This document shows positions 23,633 to 32,211 of a DNA stretch of 61,755 nucleotides, piece after piece. The notes beneath the pieces were generated by a model. The model saw nothing but the letters and a program-made list of their open reading frames with translations. It searched no databases and was not told the DNA's origin. Positions within the stretch are counted from its first letter, which is position 1; each line of letters begins with the position of its first letter. The DNA comes from Bacteroidales bacterium (GTDB taxonomy: Bacteria > Bacteroidota > Bacteroidia > Bacteroidales > JAADJA01), in the NCBI GenBank assembly GCA_020438105.1, contig JAGQVE010000003.1, forward strand, positions 119,369 through 181,123, written 5' to 3'. Position numbers and translations under genes: made by a program.

Positions 23633-24109
23633 TTATGTTTTTTTCTTAAATCTGTATCCAAGACTCAATCCGATCCAACCCGTTCGGGGTGATAAATCAG
23701 CTTTATAAAAGGTAACCCGATAAAACAGCGGATTTTTTGCAGCGTTAAAGCGATATCCAACAAATCCCTGAATTGGATTTCCGAGCATTGAAACTCCAAA
23801 TTCAACAAAATGAATGTTTTTACCAATCAGTAATTTTGCATTTGGTAAAGGAAGAAAATTAACGCTTTTTCCCGAATCAGAATCCGCCGCACTCAAACTA
23901 AATCCAAGACTAATTCCGGGATTAAAACTCAAAATTTTAAATATGCCCAGCCGGTATTCATAATTAATTGAGGCTCCCAAAAAATAGGTTCCTCCAACTT
24001 CAACGTATGTGTTGCTCTTAGTATAATCTATTGGATTATCCTGGGAAATTACCCATGTTGACTGAAATGTGAGGAAGATCAAACAAATAACTGGTAAAAT
24101 CTTTTTCAC
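23633..24109 (-). CDS. Small outer-membrane beta-barrel-like protein
   Basis: About 158 residues from the GTG at 24109, starting directly with a signal peptide (ILPVICLIFLTFQSTWVISQ). The mature part has alternating amphipathic strands (YVEVGGTYFLGASINYEYR, PGISLGFSLS, IHFVEFGVSMLGNP, WIGLSLGYRFKKK) with the typical aromatic end of a barrel. The frame extends upstream to an ATG at 24211 (192 residues), but those 34 residues would bury the signal peptide, and the ATG abuts repeat family C. I prefer 24109; 24211 is possible. Confidence 0.65.
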   Translation of the reverse strand: MKKILPVICLIFLTFQSTWVISQDNPIDYTKSNTYVEVGGTYFLGASINYEYRLGIFKILSFNPGISLGFSLSAADSDSGKSVNFLPLPNAKLLIGKNIHFVEFGVSMLGNPIQGFVGYRFNAAKNPLFYRVTFYKADLSPRTGWIGLSLGYRFKKKT

Positions 24110-24210
24110 TTTATGGGTTATTTGAAGTATGTGGTTAAGATGCTCTTCATATGGTAAGTCAATATTTGCTTTTATGATAAGCTCAGATTGGTAAGTTGTT
24201 GCCTTTTTCA

Positions 24211-24259
24211 TGTCTTTTACTGATATTATTTTTGTTTAAGTTTGCTGGGCTGATCGTCT
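24211..24259. repeat. Repeat family C, copy 2
   Basis: TGTCTTTTACTGATATTATTTTTG then TTTAAGTTTGCTGGGCTGATCGTCT is a near copy of 22847-22896. It is followed by GGCGGTTTAAAGGGCGTT and TAGGCGTTGGG, before the ParE gene end. Confidence 0.65.
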
Positions 24260-24347
24260 GTGGCGGTTTAAAGGGCGTTCCGCTAGCTTTAATGGCTCAT
24301 AGGCGTTGGGTTTAGATCTATTATTTAAGTCGATTCTCCAGGTTCAT

Positions 24348-24617
24348 TCATTCTTGCAAAATCCTTGTAATTTTAATTGTATTTTCAGCCGATTTTCTGT
24401 AAAAAAATATATATCGATTTACTCTAAGTTCAAGCAGATCAGGGGCAATTACTTCATAACTTTTACCTAATCTCGGATTATATGCAATTTTCTGAAAATT
24501 ACCCAGTAACATTTCATAATATTTGTCTGCCTGTTTTTCAGACCATTGCTTAACAGTGTATTTCGAGATTTCAATCAGGTATTCCACAGCTTTATTAGTC
24601 AGTTTATAATTAGCCAT
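24348..24617 (-). CDS. parE: ParE/RelE-family toxin
   Basis: An 89-residue ParE-type toxin: an N-terminal helix pair (AVEYLIEISKYTVKQWSEKQADKYYEML), then the ParE strands RLGKSYEVIAPDLLELRVNRYIFFYRK and IKITRILQE. It looks full length. ParE toxins poison DNA gyrase. Its ATG overlaps the 3' end of the degenerate antitoxin by 8 bases, the usual antitoxin-first arrangement. With the antitoxin damaged, the toxin is either weakly expressed, inactive or restrained by another antitoxin. Confidence 0.88.
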   Translation of the reverse strand: MANYKLTNKAVEYLIEISKYTVKQWSEKQADKYYEMLLGNFQKIAYNPRLGKSYEVIAPDLLELRVNRYIFFYRKSAENTIKITRILQE

Positions 24618-24828
24618 TTTTTATATGTGTGGCTTTTAATTCTTGAAGAAGCTTAACTGGATCAAAATCGTGAGCAATTCCTCTATCAATTCCATCTTGA
24701 ATAGCTTCTTTCAAAGCCATAACTTTGCTTTCCTCATTTTCTAAAAGTCTTAGTCAGGCTTTTTTAACTTCACTTTCATTTTTAGATCTACCAGCTGAAA
24801 CCTGTGTTTGTGCACTGTTTTTTAATTT
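24610..24828 (-). pseudogene. parD: ParD-type antitoxin, N-terminally truncated and interrupted by TGA
   Basis: The minus-strand frame ending at 24610 reads AKLKNSAQTQVSAGRSKNESEVKKA, then TGA (24756-24754), then LRLLENEESKVMALKEAIQD and GIDRGIAHDFDPVKLLQEL. This is the ParD consensus QVSSGRY.SASEV.R.GLRLLEE, with TGA where the conserved glycine (GGA) belongs. The ribbon-helix-helix N-terminus and its ATG are missing: the frame meets a stop inside the end of the next gene. It is therefore a remnant. Only a C-terminal toxin-binding fragment could still be made. Confidence 0.8.
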
Positions 24829-25457
24829 AGCTTAAACCATTTTTCTTTTAATATTCCTTCTTGTATTTCATAACCGATATAGACTGAATCACCTACCAGA
24901 TTTAGCGAATCTATACACGAGACTGGATTAGCAGCCTGACATTGTATTTCAGGGTTAATGAATTGAAGTTTATGCGAAGAGATGCTTTCAACCATTAATT
25001 CCGTTCCTCCTGCTCTTGGATCACAGTGTATAATTAATTCCTTGTCCAAATCCATGTATAACACAAAGGTTCTACTAAATGGTATTTGCTCTTGACTAAT
25101 TGGTAAGAATATTATTTCATGGCATCCTGTTCCACAATATTGTTCCAGTACAATGTATTTATCATTCTCACAATAGAATTCTGGTTTATAAGTAGATGGG
25201 ATTTTACAATTAAAAGTATCCCTGTATACTCGTGTTTCATCTTCAATTTTCCATGTGATTAAATATTGGGAGTTGTTCTCAATTCTTTTAAATTCTATTT
25301 GATGTCCTAACTGAGTTTTAATAGTTGGATGATATTCAAATTCATCAATACAATTACAGATAGAGTCTCGTTCAACTATTGAATTTTGAGCATAGATTAG
25401 TTGTTTGCCACCGTAAAAGACAAAAATGATTGTCATTATCGCTATTTGTTTAATCAT
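24822..25457 (-). CDS. Secreted cysteine-rich protein of unknown function
   Basis: A 211-residue protein with a signal peptide (IAIMTIIFVFYGGKQLIYAQ) and nine cysteines in the mature part (CNC, NCKIP, FYCEN, YCGTGCHE, HCDP, QCQAA, SCIDS). The family is unknown to me. Its 3' end overlaps the start of the degenerate ParD frame by a few bases, which suggests that a recombination joined them. It is part of the run of small minus-strand genes between 21.6 and 25.5 kb. Confidence 0.7.
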   Translation of the reverse strand: MIKQIAIMTIIFVFYGGKQLIYAQNSIVERDSICNCIDEFEYHPTIKTQLGHQIEFKRIENNSQYLITWKIEDETRVYRDTFNCKIPSTYKPEFYCENDKYIVLEQYCGTGCHEIIFLPISQEQIPFSRTFVLYMDLDKELIIHCDPRAGGTELMVESISSHKLQFINPEIQCQAANPVSCIDSLNLVGDSVYIGYEIQEGILKEKWFKLN

Positions 25458-25779
25458 ACGGTTCTTATGTATTGGCTTAATCGGTCAAATCGTTATTCAA
25501 AAAAGTACACAACTCGTTTAAATCGCCACCTTATATTATAATCCATTTGTAAATTCCTACCACTCATAATTTTCTATTCTTAGCTATTGTTAAGCACATA
25601 CATTCGACCGCAGTCCTTTGTAAACATGTGATTTTAGAGTGTTGACTGGAACGTTATCAGGATATTTCAAGGCTTCTAATTTTTTGGGCTAATTTAATAA
25701 AAATGATAACCTGAAAATAAAAAAAGCCCGGCGAAATCCGGGCTAAACTTTTAATATCGTATGCAAATTTTAAAACCAA
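25458..25779. other. Intergenic region of about 320 bases
   Basis: AT-rich. Apart from the terminator at 25725-25744, nothing recognisable was found. Confidence 0.5.
25725..25744 (-). terminator. Rho-independent terminator of the sulfatase/HAD unit
   Basis: AGCCCGG (25725-25731) and CCGGGCT (25738-25744) pair around a 6-base loop; the minus strand continues into a T run. It lies 35 bases past the HAD-lipoprotein stop. Confidence 0.85.
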
Positions 25780-26793
25780 TCAGGGATATATCCTGTTCCA
25801 GTCGGTTTTCATGTCAACCACCGTCCAGCCTCTGGCATTCGCTTCATCCAATCCTTTATCGAGTTTGCCAATGTGTGAATCCCTGTCGTAGGCCCATTCG
25901 CGTTCGGCATCGGTATGCTGAATATAAACCATTAACCGTTTGCCCTGCCCGGAGGCAGTCCACTGTAGCATTTGCAGGTCACCGTCGGAATTGCCGAAAG
26001 CAGCCACCGGTTTGCGGCCGATGAATTTTTGAATAGCGATGGGTTTGCCTTCCTTGTCATCGATAAAATCAATTTCAGGAAGTTTCAGTATCTGTGGTTG
26101 GCCGTCAGTCATTTGCCATTCATACTTACCCGAGCTACCCACCACCTGTTCAGGCGGAATACCATACACTTCTTCGGTCCAGGGCCGCATAAAATCAAGT
26201 CCGCCACCCGATACAATGTAGGTTTTAAATCCATTAGCCCGAAGGTAATCAAGCAGTTCCAGCATGGGCTGATAAACCATTTCTTTATATAATTTACCGG
26301 TTTTGGGATGTTTGGCTGTATTAATCCATTCTTTTACAATTCTACTGAATTCATCAGTTGAAATTCCTGAATGGGACGTGAGAGTGAGGGTAAGTAAACC
26401 GTTCACACCTGATTGTTTCACGGTTTCCATATCGCCTTCGAGCACGGCCTTAAAGGGTTGCTGATCCTTCCATTCGGGATGATCGGGTGCCATTTGTTTG
26501 ATCCGGTCCATGGCAAACAAAAACTGGAAATACATGGGTTGCTCACTCCACAAGGTCCCGTCATTATCGAAAGTAACAATCCTTTTTTCTTTGGGAATAA
26601 AGGATTTGCTGTTGTGATCAGTAGTGGTTGCAACAAAGTCGATAATGGCTTGTTTTGCAGGTCCTGAATTCCAGGAGGGCAGGGGATCACTGTTATTTTT
26701 GGATTCTTTTTCTTTTACTTTATCTTCGGTACATGAACCAAAGATGCTGATTGCAAAAATAAATACCAGTGAAAAATGTACAATTGATTTCAT
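25780..26793 (-). CDS. HAD-superfamily phosphatase-like lipoprotein
   Basis: A 337-residue lipoprotein (lipobox C21 in FAISIFGSC) with a HAD fold. Motif I is VTFDNDGTLW (D76, D78), motif II is in KTYIVSGGGLDFMRPW, and the acidic motif IV is in FGNSDGDLQML. It resembles the secreted HAD proteins that often sit beside arylsulfatases. It is immediately downstream of an arylsulfatase gene and shares its terminator, so the two are probably co-expressed. Inference: phosphate removal alongside sulfate removal. The start at 26793 was chosen because the lipoprotein signal begins there. Confidence 0.85.
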   Translation of the reverse strand: MKSIVHFSLVFIFAISIFGSCTEDKVKEKESKNNSDPLPSWNSGPAKQAIIDFVATTTDHNSKSFIPKEKRIVTFDNDGTLWSEQPMYFQFLFAMDRIKQMAPDHPEWKDQQPFKAVLEGDMETVKQSGVNGLLTLTLTSHSGISTDEFSRIVKEWINTAKHPKTGKLYKEMVYQPMLELLDYLRANGFKTYIVSGGGLDFMRPWTEEVYGIPPEQVVGSSGKYEWQMTDGQPQILKLPEIDFIDDKEGKPIAIQKFIGRKPVAAFGNSDGDLQMLQWTASGQGKRLMVYIQHTDAEREWAYDRDSHIGKLDKGLDEANARGWTVVDMKTDWNRIYP

Positions 26794-26876
26794 TTGAATT
26801 ATGCTTAGGGTAAAGCTAAAAGTTGTTCTATCGCATATAAAAACACTTAAAACAACTTTTAGCTTATTAAAATACA

Positions 26877-28448
26877 TTAATGATTATTCATTCCTGAAGT
26901 CATCTCATCAACCTGCTTTTGCACCTTATCAAGGCTCCAGTCTCCCGGTGTTTGACTGGGTGGGTAATCTTTGAAGGTTGACAAGAACTGTATCGCATAT
27001 TGCTGAATGGGTGTTATGATAAACGCCCTGTCGATATACCAATCGTAATATGTATTTGAACCGTGAAGTGCTTTTTCAAACGGATCACGGCGTAAATTGA
27101 ATAAGTAAGGAGCACGTAAATGGACAAAAGGCTCAAGCCAGATTTGTAATTGATCGGCGCGGTTTTCAAGGAAATTAACTTTCCAATCGCCAACCCTTAA
27201 ACCTGAAATTTCACCACCATCGTTTACATAAACAAATCCTTTTCGTGCTGACTCATCTGTTTTGCCAGTTAAATAATCAACCTGATTTTTACCATCGATA
27301 TAATTTTTATAGGTGCGACCTTCAAGTGTAACACCATCTCTGAGTTGTTCAGTAATATTTTCATTTCCGGCAATGGCGGCAAGTGTAGGTAACCAGTCTT
27401 CATGAGCCACAATTCCATTAAGGGTAACTCCAGCAGGAAAATGACCCGGCCAGCGAACAAAAGCAGGAACACGGAAGGCGCCTTCCCAGTTTGAGTTTTT
27501 TTCTCCGTGGAAGGGTGTTGTAGCTGCATCAGGCCAGGTATTGTAATGCGGACCATTGTCAGTTGAGTACAATACAATCGTATTATCAGCAATTCCCAAT
27601 TCATCCAGTAAGTTGAGTAATTCACCTACCATCATATCGTGTTCTACCATTCCGTCGGAGTATTCATCCTGTCCGGAAATGCCACGATGTTCCTCTTTCA
27701 CATGTGTACGGAAATGCATCCTTGTGGCATTCCACCATACGAAAAAGGGCTGTCCGGCATCGTTTTGTCTTTTAATAAAATCTTCAGCAGCAGCGAGTGT
27801 TTCGTCATCCACGGTTTCCATCCGTTTTTTGGTCAATGGTCCGGTATCTTCCACTTTTTGTCCGCCTTTTCCATCGGCCCAACTGTGAATTACACCCCGG
27901 GGGCCATATACCTGCCTGAAGGTTTTGCCATTTGCCATCACCATATCGGTCGGGTAATCTTCATTCTCAGGCTCCTCTTCTGCATTTAAATGATAGAGGT
28001 TCCCAAAAAACTCATCAAATCCATGCATAGTCGGTAAGTGTTCATCCCGGTCACCCTGGTGGTTCTTGCCGAATTGCCCTGTTGCATATCCCAGACTTTT
28101 CATAACTGTAGCAATAGTTACGTCTGTTTTTTGCCAGCCCTCTTTGGCTCCGGGCATTCCAACTTTTGTCATACCCGTACGAACGGGAACGTTCCCGCCT
28201 AAAAAAGCTGCACGACCTGCTGTACAGGATTGTTGTCCGTAATAGTCAGTAAAGCTTACACCTTCGTCGGCAATCCGGTCGATGTTTGGTGTTTTATATC
28301 CCATCATTCCACGGTTGTTATGACTAATGTTCCAGGTTCCAATGTCATCACCCCAAATAATGAGGATATTAGGCTTTTCCTGTGCTGAAAGGTGCACTGT
28401 AAGCAAAGCAACCATCAGCATTAGAAAGTAGGTTTTTGTTTGTTTCAT
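26877..28448 (-). CDS. Arylsulfatase (S1 family formylglycine sulfatase)
   Basis: A 523-residue periplasmic sulfatase with a signal peptide (residues 1-22). The metal-binding start is NILIIWGDDIG, and the formylglycine site is C75-T-A-G-R, the cysteine type that needs an activating enzyme not encoded here. Conserved STDNGPHYNTWPD and the N-terminal YGQQSCTAGR context are clear. It hydrolyses sulfate esters; the substrate is not predictable. It is co-located with GH2 and GH20 enzymes in the window and directly upstream of the HAD-lipoprotein gene. Confidence 0.94.
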   Translation of the reverse strand: MKQTKTYFLMLMVALLTVHLSAQEKPNILIIWGDDIGTWNISHNNRGMMGYKTPNIDRIADEGVSFTDYYGQQSCTAGRAAFLGGNVPVRTGMTKVGMPGAKEGWQKTDVTIATVMKSLGYATGQFGKNHQGDRDEHLPTMHGFDEFFGNLYHLNAEEEPENEDYPTDMVMANGKTFRQVYGPRGVIHSWADGKGGQKVEDTGPLTKKRMETVDDETLAAAEDFIKRQNDAGQPFFVWWNATRMHFRTHVKEEHRGISGQDEYSDGMVEHDMMVGELLNLLDELGIADNTIVLYSTDNGPHYNTWPDAATTPFHGEKNSNWEGAFRVPAFVRWPGHFPAGVTLNGIVAHEDWLPTLAAIAGNENITEQLRDGVTLEGRTYKNYIDGKNQVDYLTGKTDESARKGFVYVNDGGEISGLRVGDWKVNFLENRADQLQIWLEPFVHLRAPYLFNLRRDPFEKALHGSNTYYDWYIDRAFIITPIQQYAIQFLSTFKDYPPSQTPGDWSLDKVQKQVDEMTSGMNNH

Positions 28449-28971
28449 TTTTTTTTGAATAATTTGAAGTTAATACTCTTGATAATTTATAAATCTTGAT
28501 AGATATCCGAATTGAGGAAATATGACTGGTCATTGAAAATAATTTTCCGGGTCATTCCGGATATTTTTTTCACCAGAAATGTTTTCATCAACCCAAAAAA
28601 CAAGTGAATTATTTTTGATTTTGTAAGTTGTAATCCAGGGATAGAAATGAAGTTGAGCTTTTTTCATGCGATACCGGGTTTGATTTGGTTTTCAATGCAA
28701 AAATAATCAAAGTTCGTGGAAGTGGATACTTTAAATATTTTTTTGCTTAGCATAAGCCAAAGAATACATCAGTTTGGATTGTTTCAATTGGAAACAATCA
28801 ATTAACTGAAAAGTTTTGGAAAATCGAAAATATGTTAAAAAACTGCAAAGAAATTAATTTATCCACCTTATATTTTGAGATCAGCGTAAACTGTTCAGGT
28901 TTTGACTTGTTATTTTTCCATAGGTATATAGATAAATTATATTTTTGCCCCGACTTTAATTTAATGAAATA
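28449..28971. other. Intergenic region of about 520 bases between divergent genes
   Basis: AT-rich, divergent promoter region for the sulfatase and the cytochrome c maturation gene. Only the TATTTTTG box at 28940-28947 was recognised; no small gene or structured RNA was evident. Confidence 0.5.
28940..28947 (+). promoter_or_regulatory. -7 promoter box (TATTTTTG) of the ResB-CcsA gene
   Basis: TATTTTTG fits TAnnTTTG, 25 bases before the ATG at 28972. Confidence 0.55.
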
Positions 28972-31900
28972 ATGAAGAGACTCAAAAATATGCTCTTTTC
29001 GATGGAGTTAACCGGCTTGTTGCTGGTGTTATTTTTTGTGGCAATTGCTGTTGCTACCTTTATCGAAAATGATTTCGGAACCCTCACTGCCAAAGCTAAA
29101 GTTTACAACTCCACCTGGTTTGAAATTTTATTGTCGCTGCTGGCCATAAACATGACCGGAAGTATTTTTAAACACAAACTTTACCTGAAGCATAAGTGGC
29201 CGGTATTGTTGTTCCATGTTTCCTTTCTGATTATTTTTCTCGGTTCGGCCCTTACACGCTTTATTGGGTTTGAAGGGATGATGAGCATTCGCGAAGGAAG
29301 CGCTTCCAGTGAGTTTATGTCGGACGAGACTTATATTCGGATCTGGGCCGATGATGGAACGATGCGTTCATACAAAGAGGATAAGGTGCTTGCATCACCA
29401 ATTTCTGCCAAAGGTGTGAGTAATACCCTGAAATTGGGCAATCAGAAGGTATCGGTTAAGATTGTGGATTATTTTACACATGCTGCCGAAACTTTTGAGG
29501 AAGCACCCAGAGGGGAGCCGATGGTATGGCTGGTGCTTTCCAGCGGGAATTCAGGCCGGCAGAATATGTATTTGCGCCCTACGCAAACCAAACAAATGGG
29601 TGGACTCACATTCCATTTTGGTGAGGATGCAGTTCCCGGTGCAATGAATATTACCCGAAATGAAGGCGCTCTGTATTTTCAATTTGCCGATACGGTTGCG
29701 CATGTGAATATGATGGCTGGAACTACCACTACCGTTCCTGCTGATAGTGTTTATCCGCTACAATCGATGAATTTATATGAGGCAAAAGGATTAAAAATTG
29801 TGATGAAGGCATTTTATGAGAGTGCTGTTCGCAAACTGGTTAGCACCGATGGAAAGGATGGCATGGGCTCCATGGATGCGCTGCTGGCCCGAATTACCGC
29901 CAACGGAGAAACTGTGGAATTGCCCGTTTATGGGGGAAAAGGATATACCGGTGATGTTGCCGAAACAACGGTGGGCGGTATCAATGTGGTTATGCGATAT
30001 GGCGCCATTACCCGCCAATTGCCTTTTGCTATCAAGCTCCTTGATTTTCAGCTTGAACGGTATCCCGGTTCCAACAGCCCTTCGAGTTATGCCAGCGAAG
30101 TGGTTTTGATGGATCAGGAAAAAGGAGTTGAAATGCCTTACCGGATTTATATGAACCACATATTAAATTATCGTGGCTACCGGTTTTTTCAATCCTCCTA
30201 CGACCGCGATGAAAAAGGAACCATCCTTTCGGTAAACCATGATGCACCCGGAACCATTGTTACCTACATCGGATATTTACTGATGGCAATAGGCATGATC
30301 ATTACGATATTTTCAAAAGGCAGCCGCTTCAGAACATTGATCCGCTTATCCGAAAAGATGAGGGAAACGCGCAAAAAGGAATTAACTGCTGTTCTTGTGC
30401 TGGGAATATTACTTGCCGGTGCATCGTTTAATCCGCTAAGGGCGCAGTACACACCCGATCAAATACCTGTGATTGATGAACAACATGCCTCCGAATTTGG
30501 CCGCCTGTTGATTCAGGATGTTGGCGGAAGAATTAAACCTGTAAATACCCTGGCCTCAGAAGTACTTCGAAAACTGGCGCGTAAAACTTCCTATTACGGT
30601 CAAAATCCGGAACAGGTATTTTTAGGTATCATGGTCTATCCCGAATATTGGGAAAATGTTCCACTGATTAAAATTGCACATCCTGAAATTGCCAATATGC
30701 TTGGTGTTGAAGGAACGCTGGCCACCTTTAACCAAATTGTTGATTTACACAATGGGGGCGGATATAAGCTTAGTGAGTATGTTGAAAGGGCTTTCGCCAA
30801 AAAACCTGCTGAGCAAACTAAATTTGATAAGGAACTGATCAAGGTGGATGAACGGGTAAATATTTTTTATCTCACTTACACGGGGACTTTCCTGCGTGCA
30901 TTTCCAATCCCGAATGACCCCAATAATAAGTGGGTCACAGCGGCAGATTCCAAAAAATTTGCGAATGCTGATGATGCCAATTTTGTAAATGGCATTTTAG
31001 GTATGTATTTTAACGAAATTGCTGGTGCCGTTCAAAGTGGTAATTGGTCGGGGCCTGATCAAACCTTCAATTCAATCCGCCAATTTCAGATGAAATTCGG
31101 GTCGCGGGTTTTGCCGTCAGAGTCTAAAATTGATCAAGAGATTTTATATAACCGCATCAATATTTTCAAGAAGCTGGCACATTACTATCTGTATGTTGGA
31201 TTTGTGTTGATGGTGCTATTGTTTATCAATATCCTGAAACCCAAAATGAACCTGAAAATGGTGATCAGGATAGCGTTAATATTAATTTTGATCCTTTTCA
31301 TTGCGCACACAGCCGGACTTATACTTCGCTGGTATATCTCAGGTCATGCACCCTGGAGCAATGGTTATGAATCGTTGATATTCATTGCCTGGGCAACTGT
31401 TTTGGCCGGGATCATTTTTGCACGGAATTCGGAGGTTGCGCTTGCTGCTGCATCGGTGCTTGGTTCTATCTTCCTTACCGTTGCTGGTATGAGCTGGATG
31501 GACCCCGAAATTACACCACTGGTGCCGGTATTAAAATCGTATTGGCTCATCATCCACGTAGCGATGATCACTGCAAGTTATGGATTCCTCGGTCTGGCTG
31601 CAATCCTCGGATTGTTCAACCTTTTCCTGATGATCTCAAAAAATAAAAGCAATACGCACCGCATCAACCTTACCCTGGCTGAGCTAAATTATATCCTTGA
31701 AATGACCATGGTTGTGGGCTTATTCATGCTCACTATCGGAACATTCCTTGGAGGTGTGTGGGCCAATGAATCGTGGGGCCGCTACTGGGGCTGGGATCCG
31801 AAGGAAACCTGGGCCCTCGCAACAGTGCTGCTTTATTCGTTTATCGTTCACATGCGTTATATTCCCGGATTCAGGGGGCATTATGCGCTAAGTTTGCTGG

Positions 31901-32079
31901 GACTACTGGGTTATAGTGCGGTAATGATGACCTATTTTGGAGTAAACTATTACCTTTCCGGTTTGCATAGTTACGCTGCAGGTGACCCTGTGCCGATCCC
32001 AACATTTGTATATTATACTTATGGCTCCATTGCTGTTATCAGTGTAATTGCCTATCTGAAGGATAGAATTCACCAATAA
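28972..32079 (+). CDS. System II cytochrome c maturation protein, ResB-CcsA fusion
   Basis: A 1035-residue inner-membrane protein. The N-terminal third is ResB/Ccs1-like (transmembrane helices near 12-32, 45-60 and 75-95, a periplasmic region to about 420, and a helix near 425-445). A second periplasmic segment (about 480-725) leads into a CcsA domain (about 730-1030) with many helices and the tryptophan-rich haem-handling motif WGRYWGWDPKETWAL. Such fusions carry haem across the membrane and attach it to CXXCH sites. The octaheme cytochrome at 14347 would need it. A hairpin terminator follows. Confidence 0.94.
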   Translation: MKRLKNMLFSMELTGLLLVLFFVAIAVATFIENDFGTLTAKAKVYNSTWFEILLSLLAINMTGSIFKHKLYLKHKWPVLLFHVSFLIIFLGSALTRFIGFEGMMSIREGSASSEFMSDETYIRIWADDGTMRSYKEDKVLASPISAKGVSNTLKLGNQKVSVKIVDYFTHAAETFEEAPRGEPMVWLVLSSGNSGRQNMYLRPTQTKQMGGLTFHFGEDAVPGAMNITRNEGALYFQFADTVAHVNMMAGTTTTVPADSVYPLQSMNLYEAKGLKIVMKAFYESAVRKLVSTDGKDGMGSMDALLARITANGETVELPVYGGKGYTGDVAETTVGGINVVMRYGAITRQLPFAIKLLDFQLERYPGSNSPSSYASEVVLMDQEKGVEMPYRIYMNHILNYRGYRFFQSSYDRDEKGTILSVNHDAPGTIVTYIGYLLMAIGMIITIFSKGSRFRTLIRLSEKMRETRKKELTAVLVLGILLAGASFNPLRAQYTPDQIPVIDEQHASEFGRLLIQDVGGRIKPVNTLASEVLRKLARKTSYYGQNPEQVFLGIMVYPEYWENVPLIKIAHPEIANMLGVEGTLATFNQIVDLHNGGGYKLSEYVERAFAKKPAEQTKFDKELIKVDERVNIFYLTYTGTFLRAFPIPNDPNNKWVTAADSKKFANADDANFVNGILGMYFNEIAGAVQSGNWSGPDQTFNSIRQFQMKFGSRVLPSESKIDQEILYNRINIFKKLAHYYLYVGFVLMVLLFINILKPKMNLKMVIRIALILILILFIAHTAGLILRWYISGHAPWSNGYESLIFIAWATVLAGIIFARNSEVALAAASVLGSIFLTVAGMSWMDPEITPLVPVLKSYWLIIHVAMITASYGFLGLAAILGLFNLFLMISKNKSNTHRINLTLAELNYILEMTMVVGLFMLTIGTFLGGVWANESWGRYWGWDPKETWALATVLLYSFIVHMRYIPGFRGHYALSLLGLLGYSAVMMTYFGVNYYLSGLHSYAAGDPVPIPTFVYYTYGSIAVISVIAYLKDRIHQ

Positions 32080-32109
32080 AAGCTTATTTAAGCATATATA
32101 GTTTCATAG

Positions 32110-32145
32110 GGAACGCATAGAATATATGTGTTCCTTTTATTTTTG
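32110..32145 (+). terminator. Rho-independent terminator after the ResB-CcsA gene
   Basis: GGAACGCATA (32110-32119) and TATGTGTTCC (32125-32134) pair with one G-U, followed by TTTTATTTTTG. Confidence 0.8.
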
Positions 32146-32180
32146 AATGGCGGTTTCCTTTATACTTTTAAAAAAACCCG

Positions 32181-32188
32181 TACCTTTG
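32181..32188 (+). promoter_or_regulatory. -7 promoter box (TACCTTTG) of typA
   Basis: TACCTTTG, followed by CGCC, is a canonical box 24 bases before the ATG at 32212. It excludes the earlier in-frame start at 32128. Confidence 0.65.
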
Positions 32189-32211
32189 CGCCCATTTTTG
32201 AACAGACTATT

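Noticed and set aside
24260..24347. Integron attC site after the ParE gene
   Set aside because: GGCGTT motifs occur as direct rather than inverted copies, and no integrase is in the window.
32128..32211. Longer TypA with 28 extra N-terminal residues
   Set aside because: A canonical TACCTTTG box at 32181-32188 lies inside it; the family begins at MTEIRNIAI.
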